Assembly (NCBI GenBank): GCA_036435485.1
Contig: CM071594.1
Span: 199,046,216 to 199,110,215 of the forward strand
DNA length: 64,000 nucleotides
From: Saposhnikovia divaricata
Lineage: Eukaryota > Streptophyta > Magnoliopsida > Apiales > Apiaceae
Reading direction: 5' to 3'
The notes beneath the pieces are model-generated. The model saw only the letters and a program-made list of their open reading frames with translations, had not been told where the DNA came from and did no database searches. Shown piece by piece: positions 1 through 12,200 of the stretch. A program made the translations under genes and the position numbers. The stretch's first letter is position 1, and every line of letters begins with the position of its first letter.

Positions 1-568
1 TGGTTTGGTCGGTTTCAGTTTGAAACCATTATTAAATAATAATCACATCCTGTATGAGATAAGAATTTTTTTGGTCTCATGTCTTTTGGTCTCAAATTTT
101 AACAATATATAGCCTTGGAAAGATTAGTCTATTACTGTATTACAAATAAGTAAATGGCAGCATACATGATTCACCACAATAAAAAAAACCCAGAAGAATG
201 AAAATTACACAATGTTGCATTTAATGTCATATAATGCACAGCTAAATATACATAATGGAAAATAAATAAGCTAATAGAGATGTCAGTTATCTTCGAAGAC
301 TACAAATTCAAAGATGTGAAGCATCAAAATTCTAAAACCTGATCTATTTAATTTTCTGAAAATAGTTAAAGAAATATACTACTATAATAACAGGGTGGAA
401 ATATACTACTATTTTTATTTTATATAAGCATAAAATTAATATTAAAACTATATATATATATATTATTTACATATTATTTGATCTTAATGGTCGGGTTGGT
501 TAAATCGTGTGAAAAAATTAGTAAAACCAAACCCAACCCAAAATTTTCGGTTTTTAAAAATTTAAAAC
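1..568. other. Left flank of the Tat element; probable hAT-type MITE interior
   Basis: No gene is visible. The 3' half is rich in GGTTTGG, AACCAAACC and CGGTTTTT words. The same composition resumes at 18297 and ends at 18397 in GCTCATCCCTA. That is the layout of hAT MITEs whose termini begin TAGGGATGAGC. I infer that the Tat retrotransposon landed inside such an element, whose left end lies outside this window or has decayed. Confidence 0.4.
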
Positions 569-1296
569 TGTTATGCCCAAATCTGGCATGATAATTATCA
601 TGATTTAATTAGCTAAATTAACGGTTCATAATTGACTATGGGCCTAAAAGATGACAATTGGGCCACTAAAGTTCACCATTGGAATCAGCCCAGCACAACT
701 ACAGGGCCACCTCGCTCATGATCCGATCTAAGGGACCGCTTCGCTGATACTCCCTCCTTGGGATCGCTTCGCGATACCAACACATCTGCTGGATCGCTAT
801 CTCTAATTCTTTACTGGAAGGCTCATGGCTAGACCCAAGGTCGCATGAGTGGTTGGACACAAGGGATCGCTTCGCATACCCAGATTCCTCGAGGTCGCAT
901 GCTAGGTCCTGATTGATCTTCTATTGGCCAATTCTATCCGTTCGAGGCTATGGGCTTCCACAGCTGGGCCATGGATCACGGATAAGGTTGATGATTCACT
1001 GCCACGTCAGCCCTAAATGAATGGGCTTGGACTTTGGCTTATCTCCTAAAACCCTAGCCCGCCTAGGTAACTTGCTGCCCAAGAACTACGTACGGCTTGA
1101 TCCCTATAAATAGGGTACGTAGGCACCTTGATACGGAGGAGAAACAGTTAAACCTGCAAACACCTATCAAGCTCAGCCACATCTAGACACCCAAACCCTA
1201 ATCTTTGTTCTTCTTTTACTAGCAAAATATCCGTATTTTGCTCCGATAATCCAGAAAACCTCCAAAATATTGTTATACAATATCCCCCCTATAACA
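569..1296 (+). repeat. 5' LTR of the Tat element (728 bp)
   Basis: It begins TGTTATGCCCAAATC and ends CCCTATAACA. It contains CTATAAATAGGG near 1104, a good candidate for the U3 TATA box that drives the element, followed downstream by CT-rich sequence. It matches the 3' LTR along its whole length, apart from the inserted hAT element and a 15-bp extra segment near 18166 in the 3' copy. Confidence 0.95.
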
Positions 1297-1317
1297 TTTG
1301 GTGCTAGAAGGAGGGGC
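1297..1317 (+). other. Primer-binding site region of the Tat element
   Basis: Directly after the 5' LTR comes TTTGGTGCTAGAAGGAGGGG, in the position of a primer-binding site and starting with TGG as the complement of a tRNA CCA end. I could not assign the tRNA with confidence. Confidence 0.6.
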
Positions 1318-3176
1318 ATCTGTCATTGAATTGGGAGAAGCGATGACTAAATCACACAAAAAGAAGAATGATGGAGAGACCCCGGGATCGCATAGGGTTA
1401 ACAAAGAAGATCCCCTGACGAGAGACCCCTCAGAGGATGAGGTGTCCAAGGACAACTCTAAGACTGGGTACAAGGAGGAGCACACCCCCCCCCCCAGTAT
1501 AGAGGGTGGCGTTGACCAGCGAGGTTATGTCTTTTCTAAAAGGCCTCGGCGAACAAGTGACCGCTGTACATGAGATAGTCGCAAAAGTGGAGAAGCGTTA
1601 TAGTTCTAGAGGATCGAAGAGGAACGCAAGGACAGGTGGTCGAACACATCAAGGGGAAGGAAGAAAACTCCCTGCTAAGAAACTCATTGATGATTTCGAG
1701 GATGTCCTAACTGATCAAACGAACCCTGACTGGAATGAGGAAGAGCATTCGCTCGAAAAGAAAGGAGGATCGTATGACAAGGTCGCCTCATCTGAGGGGA
1801 GATCGGTCAGTGTTTGTGAACGTCTCGGAAAGAAGATAACTGAACATGACCTTCGTCTAAAATTAGAAAAGGTTAATGCACCTCGGAATGAAGAATCTAA
1901 GAATAGAAGCAAAGGCACTCATCGATCATTGTCTCCTCATCGAGATTGTGAGTGGTCATATCGTCGCGATGACAAACCCCCTCTCCCCGCAGAGAGCATG
2001 AGCGGTCCCATCGTCGCGATGACAGACCCCCATCTCATCGAGATCGTGAGCGATCTCATCACCATAATGAGGATCGCAAAAAGAAGGATCGCAAGGATGA
2101 CCAGGAGGAGTCTAGTGTCCTAAAAAAGACTCAGTCACACCATGGGAGTACTGGGGAGAAAAAGGATGGGGACAAGGAGGCCAAAGTAGGGGACTATAAG
2201 CTGGAGGAGTTGAAAAAGGCCTTGGACGTAATGAACAATGAGAAAGGGATCTTTAGCACTATGGGCTCTTCTTCGCCCTTTACCCACGAAATTCGAACCG
2301 CGCCACTTCCTGCGGTGTTTCGAGGGCATCATTCGGATATGACCTATAATGGAGATACTGATCCAGCCGAGTTCGTAATTCGGTTTAACAATGAGATGGA
2401 TGTCTACCAGGTCTCGCAGCTGGCGAGGTATAGATTGTTCGCAGCCTCGCTAAGAGGAAGCGCTCAGCAGTGGTTTTCGAAGCTAGGGGCATTGATTGTC
2501 ATCGATTCTTGGGAGCAATTCGTGGACATCTTCATCAAACAGTTCCAGTCCTCAATGCTCTACGCACCCCCTGTGTCTACCTTGGCAAACATAGAACAGA
2601 AGGAAGGAGAAACCCACCCTTCATGATTATTTCAAGAGGTTCAATGCTGAGGTGCCTCGCGTACGAGGTGCAAATGATGAAGCTGTAAAAAATTTCCTCA
2701 TCGCTGGAGTGAGGGAAGGGACTGAATTTTGGAAGAAGTTACAAGAACAAACCCCTAGCACTCTTTCTGAATTGCATAGGGTCGCTGAGCCTTTCAAGCG
2801 TGTCGAGAAGTCACTTGCAGATCTGAAGAAGAATAATGAAAGGAGTAGCAGTTGGAGTAGGAACAGGGGAGTAAAAAGAAAGGACTCCAGAAGTCCGAGG
2901 CGAAGACGGGATCGAAGTCAAAGCCCCAGCCCAAAAAGGAGAGACCGCGATCCTTTGAGGCGATCCCCTCCTCGAACTCGCCCTGCGAGGAGTGAAGACC
3001 AATTTATTCCTCTGGTCGCCCCAATTGATCACATCTATGCAGTCAATGCAAACAAGGGGATATTCAGGAAGCCTCCGCAGATGGGTCCAAAGGGAACTGC
3101 AGACACTAGCAGATATTGTGCCTTTCATTAACAAACAGGGCATGATACAACAACTTGCCGGAACCTCAAACAACAA
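1298..3176 (+). pseudogene. Tat gag region, frameshifted
   Basis: The open reading is split over several frames (1298-1573, 1506-2123, 2210-2626, 2652-3131). The part around 2280-2800 has the retrotransposon gag fold signature: a PxFRGHHSDMTYNGDTDP-type start, LRGSAQQWFSKL, a tryptophan-rich middle and a FKRF segment. The frame changes near 2620, between the segment ending EGETHPS and the one continuing with FKRFNAEVPRV. The following stretch (2860-3000) is very rich in Arg, Ser and Pro, as expected for a basic nucleic-acid-binding tail. The N-terminal third is charged, low-complexity sequence. Gag would form the cytoplasmic particle; this copy cannot make an intact one. Confidence 0.85.
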
Positions 3177-3926
3177 GTGGATCAGTTAATTCGTGATGGA
3201 AAGTTAACTAAGTGGGCAGTTCGCGAGGTGAAAAAACATAATCCCAAGTCTGGCCTTGGTTATAATCAAGCCCCCCCACCTGAACAGAATCCAGTCATTA
3301 AAAAAAGGGAAACGCGAGGTGGAAGTATTCATGTGATAATTGGAGGACCCCACATCGGGGGAGATAGCAATAGGGCTAGAGAAAGATATGCTCGCGAAGC
3401 TAAGGAGCGACCTCTCACTAATATTCATCACTTGCAGGAACGACTCCCAAAGCTCTTCAAGGGGGAAGATACAAATATCATGTTAACTGAAGAAGATGTG
3501 AAGTGGGTCCACCACCCTCACTCGGACGCCCTTGTTGTCCGAATTCGCATTGGATCGCAGAATGTTCACAGGGTCCTTGTGGACAATGGAAGTGCAGTGA
3601 ATGTTCTAACATACGAGGTCTATCAGAAAATGGGGTTCGTGGATAGAGACCTTACCCCTACCGTGGGGCATCTTTACGGTTTTACTGGAGCTTCAGTCAA
3701 TGTCAAGGGCCTCATAAAGCTCCCCGTCACTTTAGGGGACGAGCCCTGTATTACTACTCAGATCGCAGACTTTATGGTGGTTGATCAACCTTCAGCATAT
3801 AATGCTATTGTTAGCCTTCACAGACTTTATGTAATTACACAGACAACAACTGTTGTTAAGGAGTATGGGCACGCGGGTGCCAACCCCTGCGAGGCAGAAT
3901 CAAGTCAGCTCGTGAGTATGATCTAG
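3177..3926 (+). pseudogene. Tat aspartic protease region
   Basis: An open frame of 249 codons contains the retropepsin active-site segment VDNGSAVNVL at about 3579-3608. D-N-G in place of D-S/T-G is, as far as I recall, common in this lineage. A downstream hydrophobic ILG-like strand is replaced by LIKLPVTLGD. The frame runs from the end of gag and stops at 3924-3926. Homology to the linker before reverse transcriptase resumes in another frame, so a frameshift separates protease from the rest of pol. Confidence 0.85.
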
Positions 3927-5947
3927 ACCTTGATCCTCGCATCCTAGAACATGTGGAGCGAGCCGGGGCAGCTGAAGACACAATTCCTGTCCTCGTTGAT
4001 GTGCAGGACCCTTCAAAAGTGTTGAAAATAGGGTCGCAACTCAGCCCTGATTTGAGAGAAAGGCTGGTCACTTTTCTGAAGGCTAACCTTTACATGTTTG
4101 CCTGGTCGCATGAAGATTTGGTTGGGATCGATCCTAATGTGATGTGTCATAAGCTAAACTTGGATCCAAGCAAGAAGGGATTCAAACAGAAAAGGTGACC
4201 TATAAGTGGAGAACGAGCTGAGGCTCTCAAAGAAGAGGTGGATAGGCTCCTCAAAGTCGGGCTCATTAGGGAGTCATTCTACCCTGATTGGCTCGCGAAT
4301 CCTGTCCTCGTAAAGAAACCAAATGGAAAGTGGAGGACCTGTGTAGACTTTACCGACCTCAACAAACATTGTCCCAAGGATAGTTTTCCATTACCAAGGA
4401 TCGATCAGTTAGTGGATGCAACAGCAGGGCATGCACTTCTTTCTTTCATGGATGCTTATTCTGGATACAACCAAATACCCATGTATGGTCCTGATCAAGA
4501 GCACACCTCGTTCATGACGGATAGAGGTCTCTATTGCTATATAGGGATGCCCTTCGGTCTCCTCAATGCTGGGGCTACCTACCAAAGGCTTGTTAACATG
4601 ATGTTCGAGAAGCAAATTGCCAAGACAATGGAAGTCTATGTAGATGACATGCTGGTCAAGTCTAAGGAAGCTGGGGATCACATCTCTCACCTCGCGGAGA
4701 TGTTTGATATACTAAGGAAATATAGAATGAAGCTCAACCCCCAAAAGTGTGTCTTTGGAGTCGAATCTGGAAAGTTCTTGGGGTTCATTGTCAACCACAG
4801 GGGAATCGAGGCGAACCCTGCAAAAATAAAGGCTTTAATAGACATGCGATCCCCAAGAAGTGTGAAAGAAGTTCAGAGTTTAACAGGAAGGATCGCAGCT
4901 CTTAATCGGTTCATTTCCAAATCATCAGATAAGTGCCATGAGTTCTTTAAGGCCATTAAAAAGGTGGGAAAAAACTTTGAATGGACATTGGAATGCGAGG
5001 AGGTCTTCCAGAAAATAAAGGAACACCTGGGCTCGCCACCACTTCTCTCGAAGCCCCTTAATGGCGAGGTCCTTGTAGTCTACCTCGCCGTGTCTGAACA
5101 CGCGGTCAGTGCAGTGTTGGTTCGCGAAGAGGGAAAGGTTCAATATCCAGTCTACTATGTCAGTAAAAGAATGTTAGATGCTGAGACTCGATATACAAAC
5201 ATGGAGAAGCTAGCCTATGCCCTGGTCTTGGCCTCGCAAAAGTTAAGGCCCTACTTTCAGGCTCATAGCATTGAGGTTTGCACCGCCTACCCACTGAGGC
5301 AAGTAATGCATAAGCCAGAATCTTCAGGGAGATTGTTAAAATGGACAGTAGAGCTTAGTCAGTTCGACATCGACTTCAAGCCTCGCGGCCCTATAAAAGG
5401 ACAGGCACTTGCGGATTTCATTTTGGAGTTTCCTCCTCAATCTGAAGGAGATGACTGGGCTATCATAGCAGCACCAGAAAAAATAGCTAACGAGGACAAA
5501 AAAGAAAATTCAGCCTCGTGGTGGGAGCTATACGTAGATGGGGCATCTAACAAGGAAGGAGCCGGGGCTGGCATCGAGTTGGTGACTCCAGAGGGTCGTA
5601 GGATACAAAGTGCAGTGCACTTCGCTTTCGAAGCCACCAATAATAAAGCAGAGTACGAAGCCCTCATTATTGGTCTCAAACTGGCACTGGAAATGAAGGT
5701 GGAAAACCTCACAGCTTACAGCAATTCTATGCTAGTAACATATCAACTCTGGTGTGGATGGCAATCTAGAGGTGAGCAGATCGAGCTATATCTGCGATGT
5801 GCACAGAGATTGATAAAAAAAAGTTTAACAATGTCAAGGTGGTTCACATCAGAAGAGAAAAGAATCAAGGAGCAGATGCACTGGCAAAATTGGGGTCGCG
5901 TCGCGAGGCTACATTACTTGGAATTATCCCATTGGAAATTCAGATAA
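3927..5947 (+). pseudogene. Tat reverse transcriptase plus two RNase H domains
   Basis: The linker before reverse transcriptase is open to a TGA at 4196-4198, and reading then continues in the RT frame from 4199. The RT core includes a RTCVDFTDLNK-type motif near 4330, a MPFGLLNAGATYQR-type motif near 4550, and the catalytic YVDD at about 4637-4648. The first RNase H (about 5080-5400) has the degenerate form usual for Ty3/gypsy. A second RNase H starts near 5518 (WWELYVDGASN) and carries AEYEAL. Its end is frameshifted around 5745-5800, after which the frame of the 5797-6366 segment takes over. This domain order supports the Tat assignment. Confidence 0.9.
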
Positions 5948-7235
5948 AGCCCAGTGTACCGGAGGAGTTCATTATGGAGGTAGCAACCCCAGGGTTGACT
6001 TGGATGACCCCAATATGGGAATATGTGAAAAATGGAGCTTTGCCTCAAGACAAGAAAGAAGCGAGGAAGATCAAATATCAGGCAGCTCGCTATGTTATTT
6101 ATGATGAAGTCTTGTATCGAAGAGGATTTAACATCCCACTCCTGAGGTGTGTAGATGGTGAAGAGTGTAATTACATCCTTAGAGAAGTCCATGAAGGGAT
6201 ATGCGGCAATCACACGGGGGGTAGTTCGCTGGCCCAGAAAATTTTTCGCCAAGGGTATTATTGGCCTACACTTAAAAGGGATGCATTTGAGTTCTCAAAA
6301 AATGCGATGCCTGTCAAAGGATCGCTAACTTCAGCAACGTCCCTGTCTCTCAGCTTACCTCGCTAACGAGCCCATGGCCCTATGCTATGTGGGGTATCGA
6401 TCTAATTGGGGAACTCCCGAAAGGTAAAGGAGGACTTAAATATGCAGTAGTGGTTGTTGACTATTTCACCAAGTGGGCAGAGGCCGAGCCACTTGCTACT
6501 ATCACTGCAAAGAAGCTCAAGGACTTCGTTTACAGGGCAATTGTGTGTCGCAATGGGATCCCATATCAACTCATTTCGGATAATGGGAAACAATTTGACA
6601 GCAAGGAAATGAAAGAATTCTGTGAAAATCTGGGGATAAAAAAGAGTTTTTCAGCTGTGAGCCATCCTCAGACGAATGGCCAAACTGAGGCCATAAACAA
6701 AATTATAAAGCACACTTTGAAAGCTAAACTGGAAGAGAGCAAAGGCAATTGGCCTGAGGAGTTACCTAGGGTCTTGTGGTCATACAACACGACCCCACGG
6801 ACCACTACTGGGGAGACCCCCTTTTCTTTGACCAACGGTTGCGAGGCCATGGTTCCGGTGGAGGTAGGCTCGGGATCGTTCAGAAGGGAACACTACGATC
6901 CCGATGAAAACGAGGTTAATCATAGACTCTATCTAGACATGATAGAGGAAACGAGAAGCGAGGCCCAGCTACGCCTCGCGGCCTACCAACAAAGGACAGC
7001 TAGGTACTACAATGGGAAAGTCAAAGCACGATCTTTACAAACAGGCGACCTAGTGCTTAGAAGGGTCATGCCTAACACTAAGGTTCCAGGTCATGGAGTT
7101 TTTGGTTCTAACTGGGAAGGACCTTACAAGATCTATGCTACTCTTTCAGAAGGAACCTATTATCTCACGGATATGAAAGACAAGGTTATTCCGCGAGCTT
7201 GGAATGCGGAGCATCTGAGAAAATACTATCAATGA
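5797..7235 (+). pseudogene. Tat integrase region
   Basis: The N-terminal zinc region has paired histidines around 6190-6215 and a CDAC motif near 6304. The CDAC lies in a different frame because of a slip in the A-run at 6297-6303. The catalytic core shows D at 6399-6401 (GID), D at 6579-6581 (SDNG) and E at 6687-6689 (QTE), with 35 residues between the last two, the canonical D-D-35-E spacing. A C-terminal basic domain follows, to the stop at 7233-7235. The core frame from 6387 is uninterrupted, so only the zinc finger join is broken. Confidence 0.92.
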
Positions 7236-8020
7236 GGGCCTCGCCCCTGGTAGCCTCTCTCTACTACTACTTAGCATGAATAATTCATACAAAGTACTGG
7301 GGGGTAGTGATCATATAGACACCTCCCCTTTATGATGTAATGATTTTTTGGGCCATGCCCCACTTGTCAACTTTTGGGCTTCGCCCCACAATTAATTTTA
7401 GGGCCTCGCCCCTACTTGTCAAACTTGGGCCACACCCCTATCAATAAAACTTTGGGCATCGCCCCTACCTTTTTTTCATTATATGAGTTCGTTTGCTTTA
7501 CGAATTATGTTTTATTTTGCATTCAAAATAAATTTGCTCGTCTGTTAGCATTTACACTTTAAGGCCCAAGCCATCTCAACGATGCTGGGATCGCACTTGA
7601 AACTATCTCAAGGTAACAGTTCATAACTGCTATTATCTACAACGAGTTCAAACAAGAGGAATACAAATCTAAAACTATTCAAGGCACTTCGCACCTGCGA
7701 ACACAGGTTACATCTCAACATTTTGAAGGATGAAGTAATTACGAAGCTAATACTATTGCATATCTCAACATCTCAAAAAACAAGGGAAAAAGCTAGAGCT
7801 AAAGCAACAGTAATGTAAGGATTGGCGATTGCGAGGTCAGATTAATGATAAGCAAAAATGGGGATTCTTGACATTTATGCGGAAAAACAAACGGATCGCA
7901 TTGCGATCCCAGAATTCTTGGGAAACAAATGAAGTTAGAGAAAATTAATATTACACTTGCGAGGCATTCAAGGGGTGCCCGCATCCCCAGTTCAGAGTTA
8001 CAACAAATTATAGAATAAAT
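7236..8020 (+). other. Post-pol noncoding stretch with GGGC/GCCC hairpin repeats
   Basis: No credible coding frame. At 7230-7242 and again through 7347-7468 there are about six copies of short inverted words of the type GGGCnTCGCCCC, spaced by 15-35 bp of T-rich sequence. The remainder to 8020 is unremarkable apart from recurrent GATCGC words, which are common throughout this element. Confidence 0.6.
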
Positions 8021-8447
8021 TTATGAGGCAGGTGGATTCTGATTAGCATCGGTGGCCTCCTTGGCTATTCTCGCCTCTTCCTCCAGTCTCGCCTCCTCGG
8101 CATCCTCTTCTGCGATCTCCTATTTTAGAATCTCAGCATATTCAGCATTTCCAGGCCCAAGCCGGTCCCAGTCAAAGTGAGGGATCGCACGGATGAATCC
8201 CTTCATGAAAGTGACTTGGTGTAATAACCCAAATTTTGGGTAGAATTAAAACTTTTCTTATTGTGGTTAAAGAGCACTAATGAATGGTGGTTTCAAAGAA
8301 CAATGATTGTAGTGAATGGATATTGCTTTGGACAATGAACCTGATGCATTGGTATATTGTCAGAATAGAGTAATTCGATGGTTGAGGACCCAGATAAGAA
8401 TAATCTACCATCCAGGAAGGAGCTAATGGATCCTTGAAGGGAAATGA

Positions 8448-8560
8448 GTACGTGCATAGTGTTTTCCGTACATGCATAGTGTTTCCCATACGTGCATAGT
8501 ATTTCCCGTACGTGCATAGTGTTTCCCGTACGTGCATAGTGTTTCCTGTACGTGCATAGT
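8448..8560. repeat. Tandem 20-bp repeat in the solo LTR, about six copies
   Basis: Six consecutive units close to GTACGTGCATAGTGTTTCCC, with single-base differences. It gives open frames on the minus strand that are only translations of the repeat. Confidence 0.9.
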
Positions 8561-10701
8561 AATTTGGTGGATGAATAGTTATTTTGTAAGTTGGAAAACT
8601 TTTCACGCCACCCTATGTACGGGACGTGATATGGATGTTTCGAAGTCATATTAGTAATACGCGGAGGAAATAAGTGAATGCAGAGACGATCGGAATTCAG
8701 AAATTCCAAATTCTTTTTCGGCATAATATTTGACCGGACAGTGGATTAAATATTATTATAATCCAAGAATTGAGATATTAACTTTGAGGATTTGATATTT
8801 TGGGATGTTATTATATTTGATTTAAGAATGAAGGTAGGAAACCACTGAGGCAGTGAAACAAGCGTTCTAGAAACCGCTAAAACGTTATAACGAGATTAAT
8901 CAATAAAGCGAACGAATCCTAGATTACGGATTAAGTTCGTATCGAGATTAAATATCCTATATGATCATCAAGAGAATTATATCAAGTGGATTAAATTATT
9001 TAATCAAGGATTAAATCAAAACAATTTAGGAGTTAAGTGATTTGAATCACTTAAATCAAACAAGAAACAAAACAAATATCTATCAAAACTTATCCAAGAC
9101 TTTTGGCTCTTACCCCAATGCTATCAATCTCATCCTACCAGCTGATAATATCTAGTTATATGAGCAAAAAGTAGATGATCAAGTGGGAGAAAAGAGAGAA
9201 AAGCAAAAGAAAACATAGAACATACAAACTGTCCAGCAGAAACATAACACAAAGAAAAATTCATATCTCCATTTCTATCCATGATAAAATCACCAAATTT
9301 TAACCATAGCTTCTCCACTCCATGGGCAAGATTCTTTCCAAATTTCATGGAAATCCAAGTAGTATAGCCTAGTCAAATCCATGCTTAAAGTTGGAGGACC
9401 AAAGCTGTCCAGGTTCTGATCAGAAGAAAGATGGGGCTCAAAACCCTAGCTCCCATGGTTGGATTTTTGTGTTCTATAGCTCAAAAGAAATACCTTGAAG
9501 AGTAGAAGGTGTGGTAAAAATTTTAGAACCAAACTCTTAGTTTTTGATTTTATATGATTTTTACAAGATTGACGATGAATAGTGGATCTTAGAAACTAAC
9601 TTTGCTTTCATGATTTCTTTGGATGATCTAAGGTTTGATTAAGCTAGACAAGGACCATACCAAGCTTATTAAGGTTATATAATACTCCAAGGAAGGTAGA
9701 TCTCTTGAAACCCTAGCATTTGATTTGAGATTTATGAATGTTTTTGATGGATTTAGCTTGGTATCATTATAGTGATAATTATAAGCATGATTATGTAATT
9801 AGTTATATGATTTAAGATGCATGATGATTTTGATGCTAAGATCAGTAGCTTCTGGACTTGTGAGATGATTATTATGTGTATAAGTTGTATTGATGCCCGG
9901 TGTGGCTTGGGTTGTTGATTGCGATTTCTGGAACGTTCGTATTATAGCCGTTATAATGCCGAAATTTCGTTAATCATTGAAAACCGTGCATCACAGTAGG
10001 TCTAATGGCTGAAACTGGACAAGTATCTAACATGCCCTTGTAGATCTTGAGTCGTAGATCATTTTGGAAAAAGAATCGAATCAAACAGACTTACGGTTTA
10101 GGATTTATGACCGATTTACTAAAAGTAGTTCGAATCCGTAAACGAAAGTTCGTAACTGAAATTGAACCCTCGTAAAATATGTAAAGTCATGACGAATCTT
10201 GGTAAATAAATACTAGAGGTAAAAAGAAAGGTGTGAAAGAAAACCGTATGTCAAAAGGATCGTTTTTTGATTTATTAAAAATATTCGAGTCGAGGTTAAA
10301 CGCGAACGAACCCCTAAAAGACGACTCTATTATAACTTCGGTAAAACACTTAGAAAACGGGCGATAAAACTCGGAGTATAATATTGGTTCGTAACGATCG
10401 ACTTTAGAACTTGTATGACTTAAGTATGTCCCAAGTGTAAGTACAGTGACATGTCGTATTAACGAACGAATGTCGAGTCGGATCAATGATAAAAGGAATC
10501 CACAAAAAGGGGTATAACGAGATAACTCGAGAACGTGTTTTGATTTAAGTATAACTTAACTTTTAAGATGTTAAGTGATTAATCCCGAATGCCTTGGCTA
10601 TTTATAGATCACCAAGCTGACCCGGGACCCGCTACCACTACCCCTTACCGTACTCGACTACCAGGCAAGTTTCAATTCCCTTCTTTTAGGTTGTTGTTGT
10701 G

Positions 10702-10706
<5 letters not shown>

Positions 10707-10763
<57 letters not shown>
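10707..10763. repeat. (TA)n microsatellite
   Basis: About 57 bp of pure TA dinucleotides, with a shorter TA run continuing after the nested MITE at 11332. The MITE evidently inserted into this tract. Confidence 0.95.
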
Positions 10764-10765
<2 letters not shown>

Positions 10766-10897
10766 CAAGTGCTCAAATACAAACCACTTTTAAAATACAA
10801 ACCTACAAACCAACACTAAATTAATTATATTTCATTTATTCTAAGGTTCCCGCCAAGGGTACCTTCACAAAAAATGTTTAAAATAATTGGCTCTATC

Positions 10898-10935
<38 letters not shown>

Positions 10936-11331
10936 TGCCGTGGAAATGCGAAGCATTTAAGACAGTAAACGGATGAGTTAGGTAGTCATGAGGGCCGAAG
11001 GCTCTCGACACACCCGTCAATCGTCTATTGCATTTACCATTGATTGCCATTCCTTACAACTTTAGAATGATAAAGGTGCGAAGCGCCGTACAAGAAGGTG
11101 CGAAGCACCGTTAACCAGTGAAATCCACTGCCACGTCATCACGTGAACAGTGAATTTTTTTTTTATTTTTTTTTTATTTTTTTTTATTTTTTTTGTTGGA
11201 TAGTGCCAATTATTTTAAGCATTTTTTGTATTGGGGTACCCCTAGTTTGGTCATTAGATTAGCTTGAAATATTAGATTATGCTTGGTTTGTAGGTTTGTA
11301 TTTTAAGGAGGTTTGTATTGGAGTAGCCCCC
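10764..11331. mobile_element. MITE with long imperfect terminal inverted repeats
   Basis: The left end GGCAAGTGCTCAAATACAAA and the reverse complement of the right end (GGGGGCTACTCCAATACAAA) are related. Both continue into the shared words TTAAAATACAAACCTACAAACC, giving about 50 bp of imperfect inverted repeat. Both flanks are TA repeats, so the target duplication cannot be read exactly; a Mutator-type origin with a 9-bp duplication is possible. Inside are a 30-bp A run (10903-10932), T-rich runs near 11151-11193 and paired GGTGCGAAGC words near 11075-11110. No coding capacity. Confidence 0.8.
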
Positions 11332-11559
11332 TATATATATATATATGTTTTCTGTTATACATATGCCATAGCATGCATGCCTACTTTCAAGTTATATCGT
11401 TATGCTTGTTCCCTGATTGTTTATTAGCTTATAAATTAGATAACTAACGTATCAATTATAAGTCGGTTATTGTAAGACCCTCATAGAAGGGCGTATACAT
11501 CTTATTCGTCAAATATAGACCGGGAGTCAATATTTCTTGATATATCGAGATTACCTCGG

Positions 11560-12200
11560 AGGAAAATATTTAAGTAAATATTTTCCATTATTTGGGCGAC
11601 GAATATTATTTGAATATTCGTTCGAGATTATTTATTTAACGATCCTTACTTCAAATAATTATTTGAACGTAACCATTCGACGAATAATATTTTTCAATAT
11701 TCATTCAAAGTCGAATAGAATATCGATTATTATTCCGAATATTCTTCTAAAGATTGGACTACTAAATGAATATTATTTGAATATCCATTTAGACTATTAT
11801 TTTATTAAATGAATATTACTTTTGAATATTCATTTAAGATATTAATTACTTGATGAATATTATTCTAATATTCATCTGAAGCTTGATTTATTTATCGAAT
11901 ATCATCTCGAATATTCCTTTAAAGTTTGGATTACTAAATGAATATTACTTGATATTCATTTAGAATATTATTCATTAAATGAATATTACTTTTTGAATAT
12001 TCATTTAAATTCCTTATTAATTAATGAATATTATTTTGAATATTCATTTAAATATTTATTTATTCAATAAATATTCCCTTGATGTTTCTTCAAGGATTAT
12101 TTGGAGAAATACTCTGATTAATGATATTCTTTCTTATTCCTAAATATTCTTTAAATATTTTAATTCAATAAATATTCTCTGAATATTTATTCCATACTTA
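11560..12200. repeat. Degenerate array of GAATATTC-type palindromes
   Basis: Roughly ten diverged units of about 55-65 bp, each pairing ATGAATATT with AATATTCATTTA-like sequence, so each unit can fold on itself. It lies in the middle of the solo LTR. The open frame at 11537-11812 is a translation of the repeat. Confidence 0.8.

Noticed and set aside
8277..8724. Two overlapping minus-strand frames with repeated CTYGK/ARTGNTMHV-like peptides
   Set aside because: They are translations of the 20-bp tandem repeat inside a solo LTR, with no domain or start context.
11472..11500. TGTAAGACCCTC as the start of another LTR inside the solo LTR
   Set aside because: No matching LTR end, target duplication or second copy; treated as internal LTR sequence.
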